A stretch of 64,000 nucleotides of DNA from an uncultured Stenotrophomonas sp. Lineage in GTDB: Bacteria > Pseudomonadota > Gammaproteobacteria > Xanthomonadales > Xanthomonadaceae. The stretch lies in assembly GCF_913778665.1 (NCBI RefSeq), contig NZ_CAJYVQ010000008.1, positions 62,001 through 126,000 on the forward strand, in the 5' to 3' direction. Under the pieces are notes generated by a model. It saw nothing but the letters and a program-made list of their open reading frames with translations. It was not told the DNA's origin and ran no database searches. Made by a program: the position numbers and the translations under genes. Of this stretch, positions 35,066 through 43,737 are shown in pieces; the stretch's first letter is position 1; the number at the start of each line of letters is the position of its first letter.

Positions 35066-36094
35066 ATGTCGCTGTCAGACCCCACCGCCACCCTGATGTT
35101 CGCCGAGGCCGCTGAAGCGGCCGACGTGGTCGCGCGCCAGTTCTCGCGCAACCACGCCACCATGGAAACCCTGGCCGCCAGCCTTCGCGCGGCGCCGCCG
35201 CCGTTCGTGGTCACCTGCGCACGCGGCAGCTCGGACCATGCCGCCACCTACGGCAAGTACCTGCTGGAAACCCAGCTGGGCCTGGTGGTCGCCTCCGCGT
35301 CGCCGTCGGTGGGCTCGGTCTATGCCGCGCCGCTGCAGCTGCGTGACGCGCTGTTCATCGTCATTTCGCAGTCGGGCAAGAGCCCGGACCTGCTGCGCAA
35401 CGCCGAAGCCGCCAAGGCCGCCGGCGCGCGCGTGATCGCGCTGGTCAATGTCGAAGACTCGCCGCTGGCGCAGCTGGCCGATACGGTCATTCCGCTGCAT
35501 GCCGGTGCCGAGAAGAGCGTGGCAGCGACCAAGAGCTACCTGGCCTCGCTGGCCGCGCTGCTGCAACTGGCCGCTTACTGGAAGCAGGACAGCAGCCTGC
35601 GCAACGCGCTGGACCTGCTGCCCGATGCCATGCGCCAAGCGTGGCAGTGCGACTGGAGCGCGGTGACCGAGGGCCTGGTCGGCGCCACCAACCTGTTCGT
35701 GCTGGGCCGCGGCCTGGGCCTGGGCGCGGCCCAGGAAGCTGCACTGAAGTTCAAGGAAACCTGCAGCCTGCATGCCGAGGCCTACAGCTCGGCCGAGGTC
35801 AAGCACGGCCCGATGGCGCTGGTCGACCGTGACTTCCCGGTACTGGCCTTCGCCCAGCCCGACGAGACCGGCGCCGGTACCCGTGCGGTGGTCGATGAGT
35901 TCACCGCGCGCGGTGCACAGGTGTGGCTGGCCGGTGCCGGTGGCAATCTGCCGGTGGCTGCCGCACCGCATCCGCTGTGCGCACCGCTGCTGACCGTGCA
36001 GAGTTTCTACCGCGCGATCAACGCGCTGGCGCTGCGTCGTGGTTTCAACCCGGATCTGCCGCCGCACCTGAACAAGGTCACGGAGACCGTGTGA
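35066..36094 (+). CDS. nagB: glucosamine-6-phosphate deaminase, SIS-domain type (NagB-II)
   Basis: Converts GlcN-6-P to fructose-6-P plus ammonia. It is 342 aa with two SIS domains and no glutaminase domain: CARGSSDHAATYGKYLLE, SQSGKSPDLLRNAE, VAATKSYLA, GRGLGLGAAQEAALKFKETC and AEVKHGPMALVD. It is the NagB-II isofunctional form rather than the hexameric E. coli NagB. The ATG at 35066 is chosen; one at 35048 would overlap the regulator gene. It overlaps nagA by one base. Confidence 0.92.
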   Translation: MSLSDPTATLMFAEAAEAADVVARQFSRNHATMETLAASLRAAPPPFVVTCARGSSDHAATYGKYLLETQLGLVVASASPSVGSVYAAPLQLRDALFIVISQSGKSPDLLRNAEAAKAAGARVIALVNVEDSPLAQLADTVIPLHAGAEKSVAATKSYLASLAALLQLAAYWKQDSSLRNALDLLPDAMRQAWQCDWSAVTEGLVGATNLFVLGRGLGLGAAQEAALKFKETCSLHAEAYSSAEVKHGPMALVDRDFPVLAFAQPDETGAGTRAVVDEFTARGAQVWLAGAGGNLPVAAAPHPLCAPLLTVQSFYRAINALALRRGFNPDLPPHLNKVTETV

Positions 36095-37242
36095 TGGCGA
36101 CCGTGCTGCGCAATGCCCGCATCCTGGTGGGTGACGACTTCCGTGATGACCTGGCCGTGCTGATCGAAGACGGTCACATCACGGCGTTGCTGCCCGACGC
36201 TGCGCCACAGCTGGGCCAGGCCGATGAGCAGGTGGACCTGGGCGGCGGCTGGCTGCTGCCCGGCTTCATCGACGTGCAGGTCAACGGCGGGGGCGGCGCA
36301 CTGTTCAACAACACGCCGGACGTGGCGGCACTGCGCACCATCGCGCAGGCGCACCGCCGCTTCGGTACCACCGCAATGCTGCCGACCCTGATCAGCGACG
36401 ACCTGGCGGTAATGCGCGACGCCATCGCAGCCCTGCGCGAGGCCATTGAACAGGGCGTGCCCGGGGTGATCGGTATTCACCTGGAAGGCCCGTACATCGC
36501 GCCAGCACGCAAGGGCACGCACGACGCCAGCAAGTTCCGCGTGCCGGATGAAGAAGAGATTGCGCTGGCCGCTTCGCTGGACAACGGTGTGACCCTGCTG
36601 ACGCTGGCACCGGAACGCGTGCCGCTTGAGAGCATCCGTGCGCTGGTCGAGCGTGGCGTGATCGTCGCCGCCGGCCACACCGCCGGCACCTACGAAGAGA
36701 TCCGCGCAGGGCTGGATGCCGGCGTGCGCGGCTTTACCCACCTGTACAACGCGATGTCGCCGCTGCAGGGCCGCGAGCCGGGCGCGGTGGGGGCTGCGCT
36801 GGAAGACCGCGACAGCTGGATCGGCATCATCGTCGATGGCGTGCACGTGCATCCGGCCAGCCTGCGCGTGGCGCTGGCGGCCAAGCCGCGCGGCCGCCTG
36901 CTGCTGGTGACCGACGCGATGCCGCCGGTCGGTGCCGACGATCCCAGCTATGTGCTGTACGGCGAAACCATCACCGCCATCGATGGCGTGGTGCGCAATG
37001 CCGCCGGTTCGCTGGCGGGTTCGGCGCTGGACATGGCCACCGCGGTACGCAACACCGTGCATCTGCTTGGACAGCCGCTGGCCGAAGCCGCGCGCATGGC
37101 CTCGACCTATCCGGCGCAGTTCCTCAACGTCGATGACCGCCTGGGCCACATCGCCGAGGGCTACCAGGCCGACCTGGTGCTGCTGGATGACGCCCTGCAG
37201 GTACGTGGCACCTGGATCGCCGGACAGTACGAGGCCGCCTGA
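36094..37242 (+). CDS. nagA: N-acetylglucosamine-6-phosphate deacetylase
   Basis: 382-aa amidohydrolase producing GlcN-6-P for the preceding deaminase. Motifs: PGFIDVQVNGGGG, the metal-site HLEGPYIAPARKGTH, AAGHT, GFTHLYNAMSPLQGREPG, DGVHVHP and catalytic Asp in LLLVTDAMPP. Starts and ends overlap neighbours by 1 bp (positions 36094 and 37242), so translation of nagB-nagA-nagX is coupled. Confidence 0.95.
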   Translation: MATVLRNARILVGDDFRDDLAVLIEDGHITALLPDAAPQLGQADEQVDLGGGWLLPGFIDVQVNGGGGALFNNTPDVAALRTIAQAHRRFGTTAMLPTLISDDLAVMRDAIAALREAIEQGVPGVIGIHLEGPYIAPARKGTHDASKFRVPDEEEIALAASLDNGVTLLTLAPERVPLESIRALVERGVIVAAGHTAGTYEEIRAGLDAGVRGFTHLYNAMSPLQGREPGAVGAALEDRDSWIGIIVDGVHVHPASLRVALAAKPRGRLLLVTDAMPPVGADDPSYVLYGETITAIDGVVRNAAGSLAGSALDMATAVRNTVHLLGQPLAEAARMASTYPAQFLNVDDRLGHIAEGYQADLVLLDDALQVRGTWIAGQYEAA

Positions 37243-38309
37243 TGAACGCGACGCCGCCACGCCGGCTGGGCTCGATCGATGCCCTGCGCGGCATCACCGT
37301 GGCGGCGATGCTGCTGGTCAACAATCCGGGCGACTGGAGCGCGGTGTTCGCACCGCTGCGTCATTCGGAGTGGCACGGCTGTTCGCCCACCGATCTGGTG
37401 TTCCCGTTCTTCCTGTTCCTGGTGGGCGTGTCGATGGCCTTCAGCGTGGCACCGCGTGCGCTGGAGGCCGCTGCACGGCCGGCGCTGGCGCGCGGCGTGC
37501 TGGAGCGCGCGCTGCGCATCCTGGTGGCTGGTGCGCTGCTGCACCTGTTGATCTGGTGGGCGCTGCATACCCATCACTTCCGCATCTGGGGCGTGCTGCA
37601 ACGCATCGCGCTGTGTGCGGCGTTGGTGGGCGTGCTGGCGGTGTATGCACGACCGCGCGTGCAGGTGGGGGCTCTGATCGCGCTGCTGGTGGGCTACACC
37701 GTGTTGCTGCTGGGCATCGGTGACCTGGCGCCATGGACCAACCCGGCCAGCCGTCTGGATACCACGCTGTTCGCCCCCTGGATCTACCAGTGGCAGGCCG
37801 ATACCGGGCTGGGCCATGACCCGGAAGGGTTGCTGAGCACGCTGGGTGCGCTGGCCAGTACCGTGCTCGGCCTGTTGGCCGGTGGTCTGCTGCGCAGCGG
37901 TCGTGCGGCGGCATTGGCTGGCCTGGGTGTGGCAACCGCCGTGCTGGGGCTGCTGCTGGCCACGGTGCTGCCGTTGAACAAGCAGCTGTGGACGCCCAGC
38001 TACGTGCTGTGGACCGGTGGCCTGGCCGCGCTGGCACTGTGGCTGGGCCACGTGCTGATCGACCAGAAGGGCTGGCCGGCACTGGGCAGGCGCTTCGGCG
38101 TCAATGCGATCACGGCGTATCTGGGCGCATCGGTGATGTCGGTGGTGCTGATGGCCAGCGGTGCCTGGGGCTGGTTCTGGCAGCAGTTGGCGACCGCCAT
38201 GCCGCAGGCGCTGGAACTGGCCTCGATGCTGCAGGCGATGGCGTTCGTCGCACTGTGGTGGGGCGTGGCGTGGTGGCTGGACCGGCGGAAGATCTATCTG
38301 AAGATCTGA
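37242..38309 (+). CDS. nagX: NagX: DUF5009 heparan-alpha-glucosaminide N-acetyltransferase-like membrane protein
   Basis: 355-aa inner-membrane protein with ~10-11 hydrophobic segments. The N-terminal RLGSIDALRGITVAAMLLVNNPGDW and the HSEWHGCSPTDLVFPFFLFLVGVSMAFS block are typical of COG4299, related to the lysosomal HGSNAT acetyltransferase, with a conserved His in HSEWHG. In many nag loci it is thought to acetylate glucosamine units or help uptake, but the role is not settled. It is the last gene of the unit. Confidence 0.88.
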   Translation: MNATPPRRLGSIDALRGITVAAMLLVNNPGDWSAVFAPLRHSEWHGCSPTDLVFPFFLFLVGVSMAFSVAPRALEAAARPALARGVLERALRILVAGALLHLLIWWALHTHHFRIWGVLQRIALCAALVGVLAVYARPRVQVGALIALLVGYTVLLLGIGDLAPWTNPASRLDTTLFAPWIYQWQADTGLGHDPEGLLSTLGALASTVLGLLAGGLLRSGRAAALAGLGVATAVLGLLLATVLPLNKQLWTPSYVLWTGGLAALALWLGHVLIDQKGWPALGRRFGVNAITAYLGASVMSVVLMASGAWGWFWQQLATAMPQALELASMLQAMAFVALWWGVAWWLDRRKIYLKI

Positions 38310-38317
38310 CGGCATCT

Positions 38318-38365
38318 CATCCACGCCATGCGTGGATGCTTTCCGCGGCGGCCCGTGACCGCCGC
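38318..38365. repeat. CATCCACGC hairpin and second hairpin after nagX
   Basis: CATCCACGC-CAT-GCGTGGATG (38318-38338) is a second copy of the hairpin at 25959-25977. It is followed by GCGGCGG-N7-CCGCCGC (38345-38365). Together they probably end the nag unit. Confidence 0.65.
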
Positions 38366-38536
38366 AAAGATGAAGAGTTTCAGCCACGTGGACGTGAGGT
38401 GATGCCCGATCAATTTCGCAACTGAACTGTGATAGCCGCCACGAAATTTCACCTGCCGAAACCGTTCACCACACGGCAGACTGCCTGCGCAGTACCGCAT
38501 ATCCGCAGTTCCTGATCCCTTGTCCAGGAGTGCTGT

Positions 38537-41500
38537 ATGTCCCGTGCCGTTCCGCGCGCTTTCCGTCCATGCCGCCTCACGGTTTCCGCGCTGCAGGCCC
38601 TGACTGTCCCGTCCATCCTGCTGCTGACCGCCGGCGCCGCCTGGGCCGGCTGTGACACCGTCGCTCCGGTTGCGGGCCAGACCGTCACCTGCGATGCCAA
38701 CGCACCGAATCCGCAGACGGTGCCGATCACCGCCACGGGCGCGGCCGGCGTCACTGTCAACGTCGACAGCGGTGCGCAGCTGCAGCAGAGCGGCGGCGCC
38801 AGCGCCATTGCGCTGGTGGGTGCTGGCGGGCACCTGCTGTCCAACCTGGGAACGATCGGTTCGATCGGTGGCGTGGCCGTGCAGCTCGGTGGTGGCAGCC
38901 GCGTCGACAACACCGGGAGCATCAATACCGGCAACAACACGGCCCTGCAGTTTGTGGGTGCCGGCGACAGCGTGCTGGTCAACCGCGGCACCATCAGCGG
39001 GCGCACCGGCGTGCAGTTCGGTGTCGGCAATGATCGTCTCGAGATGCAGGGTGGCAGCATCACCGGCGGCGTGCTGCAGGGCGACGGCAATGACGTGCTG
39101 TTGCTCAGCGACGGCACGATCGACAGCGTTGACCAGGGCACGGGCGATGACCAGATGACGGTCAGCGGCGGCACGGTCACCGGCGTGGTGGCGCAGGGCA
39201 GCGGCCGCGATGATTTCATCATGACCGGCGGCACGATCGGCGCGCTGCAGCAGGGCGACAACATCGACACCTTCCGCATGAGCGGTGGCCGCATCATCGG
39301 TGCGTTCGAGGATGGCGACCAGGCCTGGATGACCGGCGGCCGCATCGGCCGCGTCAACATGAAGCTGGACAAGAACCTGTGGGACCAGTCTGGCGGCACC
39401 GTTGACGGCAACGTGGTGACCGGCTTCGACACCGATACCATCATCATCTCGGGTACGGCCTATATCGGCGGCAACATCAGCGTCAGCGGCGGCAACGACA
39501 GCGTGACCATCACCGACGGCACCGTGCGCGGGCAGGTGCTGCTCAGCACCGGCAACGACACCTTCAACTGGAACGGGGGCGGCATCGTCTACGGCGCGAT
39601 CGACATGGGCCCGGACAACGACGTGGCCAACCTCAGCAACCTCAACCAGGGCAACCTCGGTGCGGTGCCGCTGTTCGACGGCGGCAGTGGTATCGACCAG
39701 CTCAACCTGAGCAACGTCAAGACCGCAGGCGTGGGCCGCTTCCAGAACTGGGAGACGATCAACCTGGCCAACAGCACGGAGCTGAGCTTCGATGGCGACC
39801 TGGTGCTGGGCGACAGCAGTACCGGCACCGGCACGCTCACGGTGGATGACACCAGTACTGTGTACGCGGGCAGTGGCGGCCATGCCATCCGCCCGTTCAA
39901 CAGTGGTGCGCTGGTGGAGATGGTCAATGCCGGGCGCATCGACCTGACCGGTACCGGCGCGGGCGACGTGTTCACCGTGCGTGGCAATTATCGAGGCGAT
40001 GGCGATGGCGGTGGCCTTTACCTGCGTACCGTGCTGGGCGCGGACAACTCCACCAGCGACCGACTGGTGATCGACGGCGGTACTGCCACCGGGACCACCG
40101 GCATCGGCGTGCTCAATGCCGGCGGTAGCGGCGCCGCCACGCTGGCCGATGGCATCCTGGTGGTGCAGGCCTTGAATGGTGGCCGCACCGCGCCGGGCGC
40201 GTTCTCGCTGTTCGCACCGGTCGCCGCCGGTGCCTACGAGTACTTCCTGTTCAAGGGCGGTGTCAGCGCTGGCACCAGCGAGAACTGGTACCTGCGCTCC
40301 ACGCTGGTCAGCGGGCCGACGCCGGCACCCAATGGCGGCGGTACTGCCGTACCACCACCATTGACGCCGCCGGTGGCACCACCGCCGCCGATCACCCCGG
40401 CACCGCCGCCGCCACCGGAAGGCGCCACCGATCCTGACCTGACCGCCGGCGAGACCGCGCCGCCACCGCCGCCACCGGAACCGGCGCCGGTGGCGCCGCC
40501 CAGCGACCCGGCCGTGCCGGACGTGCCGGTGGCCGGTGGTGCGCTGCCCGGAACCGGTACGCCGCCGACGCCGGGCGCACGGCCCGCCGAGGGCGCAGTG
40601 GTACCGCTGTACCGCGTGGAGACCGCCGCCTATGCGGTGGTGCCGCCGCTGCTGCGCGAGACCTCGCTGGCCAGCCTCGGTACCTTCCACGAGCGGCAGG
40701 GCGAGCAGCGCCTGCTGTACAACCAGGGCGCGTTCCGCACCGCCTGGGGGCGGTTGGTGGGGCAGAGCAGCGAGATCCATTGGAAGGGGGATGCGCAGCC
40801 GGGCTTCGATGGCGATGTGATGGGCCTGCAGGCCGGTCTGGACGTATGGGCCGCTGCCTCCGACAACCATCGCAACCAGATCGGCGTGTTCGTCGGTCGC
40901 ACCCGCGCGCAGGGCAGGACCACGGGTCTGGCACTGGGCTGGGAGAACGTGCAGGTAGGCCAGAACCGCCTGGACGACAAGCATGTGGGCCTGGACTGGA
41001 CGCTCACCGACAGCAGTGGTGGCTACATCGACGCCGTGGCGATGCAGAGCCGCTACGACGGCCGCGTGCGTTCCTTGCGTGGGCTCGGCTTCGGAATCAA
41101 GGGCGATGGCACCAGTGTGTCGGTGGAGGCCGGCAAGCCGCTGCCGCACTTCGGTCAGTCCGCATGGTGGCTGGAACCGCAGGTGCAGGTGATCTGGCAA
41201 CGCACGTCGCTGGACGACCGCCGCGATGAGGTGTCGCGCGTGCGTTTCGACAACGACAACGCCTGGACGGGCCGCGTCGGCCTGCGCCTTGCCGGCGATT
41301 ACCAGCTGGCTGACAACGGCTGGCAGCCGTACTTCAAGCTCAACTACTGGCATGGCCGTTCCGGAGAGGATCGCATCCGCTTCGACGATGACACGATCAT
41401 CAATTCGCAGCGCTCACGCGCGCTCGAAGCCGGTGTGGGCGTGGTCGGGCGCTTCAACCGCACCATCAGTGCGTACGCGGTGGCCGACTACACCCGCGAA

Positions 41501-41569
41501 CTGGGCGGTGACCGCAACGAGAAGCGCCGCATCATCGAAGGCAACATCGGCCTGCGCGCGGACTGGTAG
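38537..41569 (+). CDS. type V autotransporter with beta-helix-like passenger
   Basis: 1010 aa. An extended signal peptide (~1-35) ends at GAAWAG. The passenger (~40-590) is rich in Gly/Asn/Asp/Thr with repeated G-G-T/S-I/V-x-G-x-V-x-Q-G-x-G-D/N-D units, as expected for a parallel beta-helix. A Pro-rich linker (~595-670) crosses to the autotransporter beta domain (~740-1010), which ends in the aromatic LRADW. No protease triad is apparent in the passenger, so adhesion or surface display is more likely than enzymatic activity. Its TAG stop is formed by the GTAG head of a downstream repeat. Confidence 0.92.
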   Translation: MSRAVPRAFRPCRLTVSALQALTVPSILLLTAGAAWAGCDTVAPVAGQTVTCDANAPNPQTVPITATGAAGVTVNVDSGAQLQQSGGASAIALVGAGGHLLSNLGTIGSIGGVAVQLGGGSRVDNTGSINTGNNTALQFVGAGDSVLVNRGTISGRTGVQFGVGNDRLEMQGGSITGGVLQGDGNDVLLLSDGTIDSVDQGTGDDQMTVSGGTVTGVVAQGSGRDDFIMTGGTIGALQQGDNIDTFRMSGGRIIGAFEDGDQAWMTGGRIGRVNMKLDKNLWDQSGGTVDGNVVTGFDTDTIIISGTAYIGGNISVSGGNDSVTITDGTVRGQVLLSTGNDTFNWNGGGIVYGAIDMGPDNDVANLSNLNQGNLGAVPLFDGGSGIDQLNLSNVKTAGVGRFQNWETINLANSTELSFDGDLVLGDSSTGTGTLTVDDTSTVYAGSGGHAIRPFNSGALVEMVNAGRIDLTGTGAGDVFTVRGNYRGDGDGGGLYLRTVLGADNSTSDRLVIDGGTATGTTGIGVLNAGGSGAATLADGILVVQALNGGRTAPGAFSLFAPVAAGAYEYFLFKGGVSAGTSENWYLRSTLVSGPTPAPNGGGTAVPPPLTPPVAPPPPITPAPPPPPEGATDPDLTAGETAPPPPPPEPAPVAPPSDPAVPDVPVAGGALPGTGTPPTPGARPAEGAVVPLYRVETAAYAVVPPLLRETSLASLGTFHERQGEQRLLYNQGAFRTAWGRLVGQSSEIHWKGDAQPGFDGDVMGLQAGLDVWAAASDNHRNQIGVFVGRTRAQGRTTGLALGWENVQVGQNRLDDKHVGLDWTLTDSSGGYIDAVAMQSRYDGRVRSLRGLGFGIKGDGTSVSVEAGKPLPHFGQSAWWLEPQVQVIWQRTSLDDRRDEVSRVRFDNDNAWTGRVGLRLAGDYQLADNGWQPYFKLNYWHGRSGEDRIRFDDDTIINSQRSRALEAGVGVVGRFNRTISAYAVADYTRELGGDRNEKRRIIEGNIGLRADW

Positions 41570-41588
41570 CGCCGGGCCATGCCCGGCG
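41566..41588 (+). repeat. SMAG-type monomer overlapping the autotransporter stop
   Basis: GTAGCGCCGGGCCATGCCCG: GTAG head plus the CCGGGC/GCCCGG palindrome. TAG of the head is the stop codon (41567-41569). Confidence 0.75.
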
Positions 41589-41601
41589 GCATGACCCGCT
41601 C

Positions 41602-41627
41602 TGGTAGGTGTCGACCTGAGTCGACAC
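41602..41627. repeat. GTGTCGACC palindrome repeat (copy 2, minus orientation)
   Basis: TGGTAG then GTGTCGACC-TGA-GTCGACAC; on the minus strand it reads palindrome followed by CTACCA, as at 16278 and 60634. Confidence 0.7.
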
Positions 41628-41651
41628 GAATCCTGCCACCGTCATGACTCT

Positions 41652-41719
41652 GTAGAGCCGCGCCATGCTCGGCTGCTTCAGTCGTGTTCCTCCAAAGCCG
41701 AGCATGGACTCGGTTCTAC
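41652..41719. repeat. SMAG-type GTAG repeat (inverted dimer)
   Basis: GTAGAGCCGCGCCATGCTCGG ... CCGAGCATGGACTCGGTTCTAC. It lies upstream of the S41-like gene. Confidence 0.83.
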
Positions 41720-41797
41720 AAAGGCTATCCGCGCAATGGCGGGCATGATCCGCCACGGCTATGCTGTAGATCTGACCCAACGACAAGGAAACGTCGC

Positions 41798-42835
41798 ATG
41801 CAGATGCGCAAGGGACTGCGTGGGATTGGTGCACTGATGCTGATCCTTCTGGCAGCCAACGCAACGGCCGCCGCTGCGTCCACCACCGAAATACCTTCGC
41901 CGGATGCACAGGTGCAGATCCTGGATCTGCTCGAGCATGAAGCCTTGTATCGGGACAAGGTGGACTGGCCTGCCGCTCGAAAGCGCCTGGCGTCGTTGCA
42001 GGCGTACCCGGGTGCGTTGCATACCGCCCTGCGTGAGATCATCGTGGAGAGCACCGGGGGCCATGGTGTCTGGATGACGCTTGCACGCAAGCGTGAAGTC
42101 ACGGAGCGCTCGAAGCAGGTCGGCGCTGAGGCCGTTGCCAAGGCGAAAGTGGCTGGTGCAGTCGATGCACGCATTGGCTGGGTGGTCATCGAAGGCTATG
42201 CCGCTACGCCACGGGCTACGCGGCAGGACGAGTTCAATCAGGACATCCAGCGCGCCCTGCAATGGCAGGATGTCATCCGTGGCAAGGACAGCGGCGATCG
42301 CTGTGGCTGGATTGTTGATCTGCGCAGCAACAGTGGGGGCAACATGTGGCCGATGCTGCTGGGTGTTGCACCGTTGCTGCGCACTTCGTCGACAGGCGTG
42401 GAAGAGGTCGGGTCGTTTGCTACTGCCCGCGGGCCGCAGCGCTGGAGTCTGACGCCGACCATGGTGCAGGTCGATGGTCGTCCCACGCTGGGATTCGGTC
42501 GACCGGGGTATTCCCTCAAGCAGCCCGGCGCGCCCGTCGCCGTTCTGGTCGGGTCGAATACCGCCAGCTCTGGCGAAGCAACGATGCTGTCGTTCAGGGG
42601 GCGGCCACAGGCGCGGAGTTTCGGGCGGTCGACAGCGGGCTTCTCGACAAGCAACGTCACGCGCACCTTGGTGGATGGCAGCGTGTTTTCGATGACGACC
42701 GCGGTGATGAAAGACCGCACTGGCGTTGGTGCCGGTGCCAGGATTACTCCGGATGAACCGACGACAGGCGATGCGGCCACCCTTGCCGCCGCCCAAGCCT
42801 GGCTGCTGGCCCAGCCCGCCTGCCAGGCGCGCTGA
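41798..42835 (+). CDS. secreted S41-like (C-terminal processing peptidase-fold) protein
   Basis: 345 aa. The ATG at 41798 follows AAGGAA. Signal peptide ends ~25 (NATAAAAS). The S41 core is recognisable: GWIVDLRSNSGGNMWPMLLGVAPLL and VAVLVGSNTASSGEATMLSFRGR, with the nucleophile Ser in the TASSGE element. There is no PDZ domain. The usual catalytic Lys context (G..T.GK) is changed to FGRSTAGFST, so activity and mechanism are uncertain. It is flanked by a SMAG repeat upstream and a small membrane protein 4 bp downstream. Confidence 0.78.
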   Translation: MQMRKGLRGIGALMLILLAANATAAAASTTEIPSPDAQVQILDLLEHEALYRDKVDWPAARKRLASLQAYPGALHTALREIIVESTGGHGVWMTLARKREVTERSKQVGAEAVAKAKVAGAVDARIGWVVIEGYAATPRATRQDEFNQDIQRALQWQDVIRGKDSGDRCGWIVDLRSNSGGNMWPMLLGVAPLLRTSSTGVEEVGSFATARGPQRWSLTPTMVQVDGRPTLGFGRPGYSLKQPGAPVAVLVGSNTASSGEATMLSFRGRPQARSFGRSTAGFSTSNVTRTLVDGSVFSMTTAVMKDRTGVGAGARITPDEPTTGDAATLAAAQAWLLAQPACQAR

Positions 42836-42838
42836 TCC

Positions 42839-43174
42839 ATGATCCTGATCGGCCAACAGGAACGGGTGCTGATCGTCGGCCCCACCGAAGCCCACCACTG
42901 CCTGCGCTGTGGGGCGGAAACCGAGTTCGCCCCGCAGCTGCGCTACAAAATGGCGCGCATCGACCTGCTGTTCGGCTTCACCTACCAGCGCCGCTACGAG
43001 CTGGCGTGCACCCGGTGCGAACACGGCTGGGTGCTGGACACCGAGTCCATGGACCAGCAGCTGGGCGGGGTGCCGATCCCGTGGCGGCACCGTTTCGGCC
43101 TGCCACTGATGCTGGTGGGCCTGGCTGGGCTGGCCTCCCTGGGCTGGCTGTGGCGGCACGGATTCCTCGGTTGA
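42839..43174 (+). CDS. small zinc-ribbon membrane protein
   Basis: 111 aa, not assigned to a named family. Two Cys pairs (HCLRCGAETEF at ~21-24 and ACTRCEHGW at ~56-59) would form a zinc ribbon on the cytosolic side. One or two hydrophobic segments follow at the C-terminus (RFGLPLMLVGLAGLASLGWLW). The start lies 4 bp after the S41-like gene, so the two are probably co-transcribed. Confidence 0.7.
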   Translation: MILIGQQERVLIVGPTEAHHCLRCGAETEFAPQLRYKMARIDLLFGFTYQRRYELACTRCEHGWVLDTESMDQQLGGVPIPWRHRFGLPLMLVGLAGLASLGWLWRHGFLG

Positions 43175-43223
43175 GGACCGGGCCTGTTAAAGTCTGCCCT
43201 GCAATCACGTACCGGAAGCGACC

Positions 43224-43658
43224 ATGGACCACGACACCCCGTTCGACCCCCTCAACGACCTCGAGGTGCGCCTGCTGCAGGCCCAGGACGGCACGCTGAC
43301 CGCATCGCAGTTCCTCGACGGCCTGCTGACCTCGACGGCGTTCGTGCTGCTGGACAAGGCCATCGGTGAGGACGGTGCGTGGGACGAGAGCATCTCACCG
43401 CTGGTGCTGACCAGCGAGAGCGGCGAGCCGATGTTCGCGGTGTTCACCGCCCCCGAGCGCGCCGGCCTGTGGCATGAGCAGTTGCCACAGTTCGCCCACG
43501 CGATGCCGATCGCGGTGCACGCGCTGCTGGCCGGTATCGGCGACGGCGTCGGCCTGGTGCTGAACCCGGGCCTGGACGTGGGCATGGAGATGATTCCCGA
43601 TGCAGTGGCCCAGCTGAAGCAGCGTGCGGCGGCGATCACCCGTGGGATGGCGCATTGA
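43224..43658 (+). CDS. SseB-family protein
   Basis: 144-aa soluble protein. The N-terminal NDLEVRLLQAQDGTLTASQFLDGLL, a central EPMFAVFTAPERAGLW and the ending LNPGLDVGMEMIPDAVAQL fit the SseB/YwqJ-like N-terminal domain (DUF SseB). The molecular role is unknown. An Arg-rich or enzymatic domain is not present. It stands between the zinc-ribbon protein and cca. Confidence 0.75.
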   Translation: MDHDTPFDPLNDLEVRLLQAQDGTLTASQFLDGLLTSTAFVLLDKAIGEDGAWDESISPLVLTSESGEPMFAVFTAPERAGLWHEQLPQFAHAMPIAVHALLAGIGDGVGLVLNPGLDVGMEMIPDAVAQLKQRAAAITRGMAH

Positions 43659-43675
43659 AGCCAGCGATAAAGGGG

Positions 43676-43698
43676 TGCCGGCCAGCGGCCGGCACTAC
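43676..43698. repeat. GTAG-type monomer (minus orientation)
   Basis: TGCCGGCCAGCGGCCGGCA ending in CTAC: a GTAG-headed repeat read on the minus strand. Related copies are at 59327-59344 and 63941-63961. Confidence 0.7.
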
Positions 43699-43737
43699 CC
43701 ATGGGAGTCGGTGCGCGGCTGCCACGGCGGTTGCGGA

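Noticed and set aside
38294..41353. Very long open frame antisense to the autotransporter (and similar long frames antisense to prc, rodA and others)
   Set aside because: These arise from high GC3 codon use on the real strand; they lack RBS, domain matches and sensible composition (His/Gln/Arg-rich).
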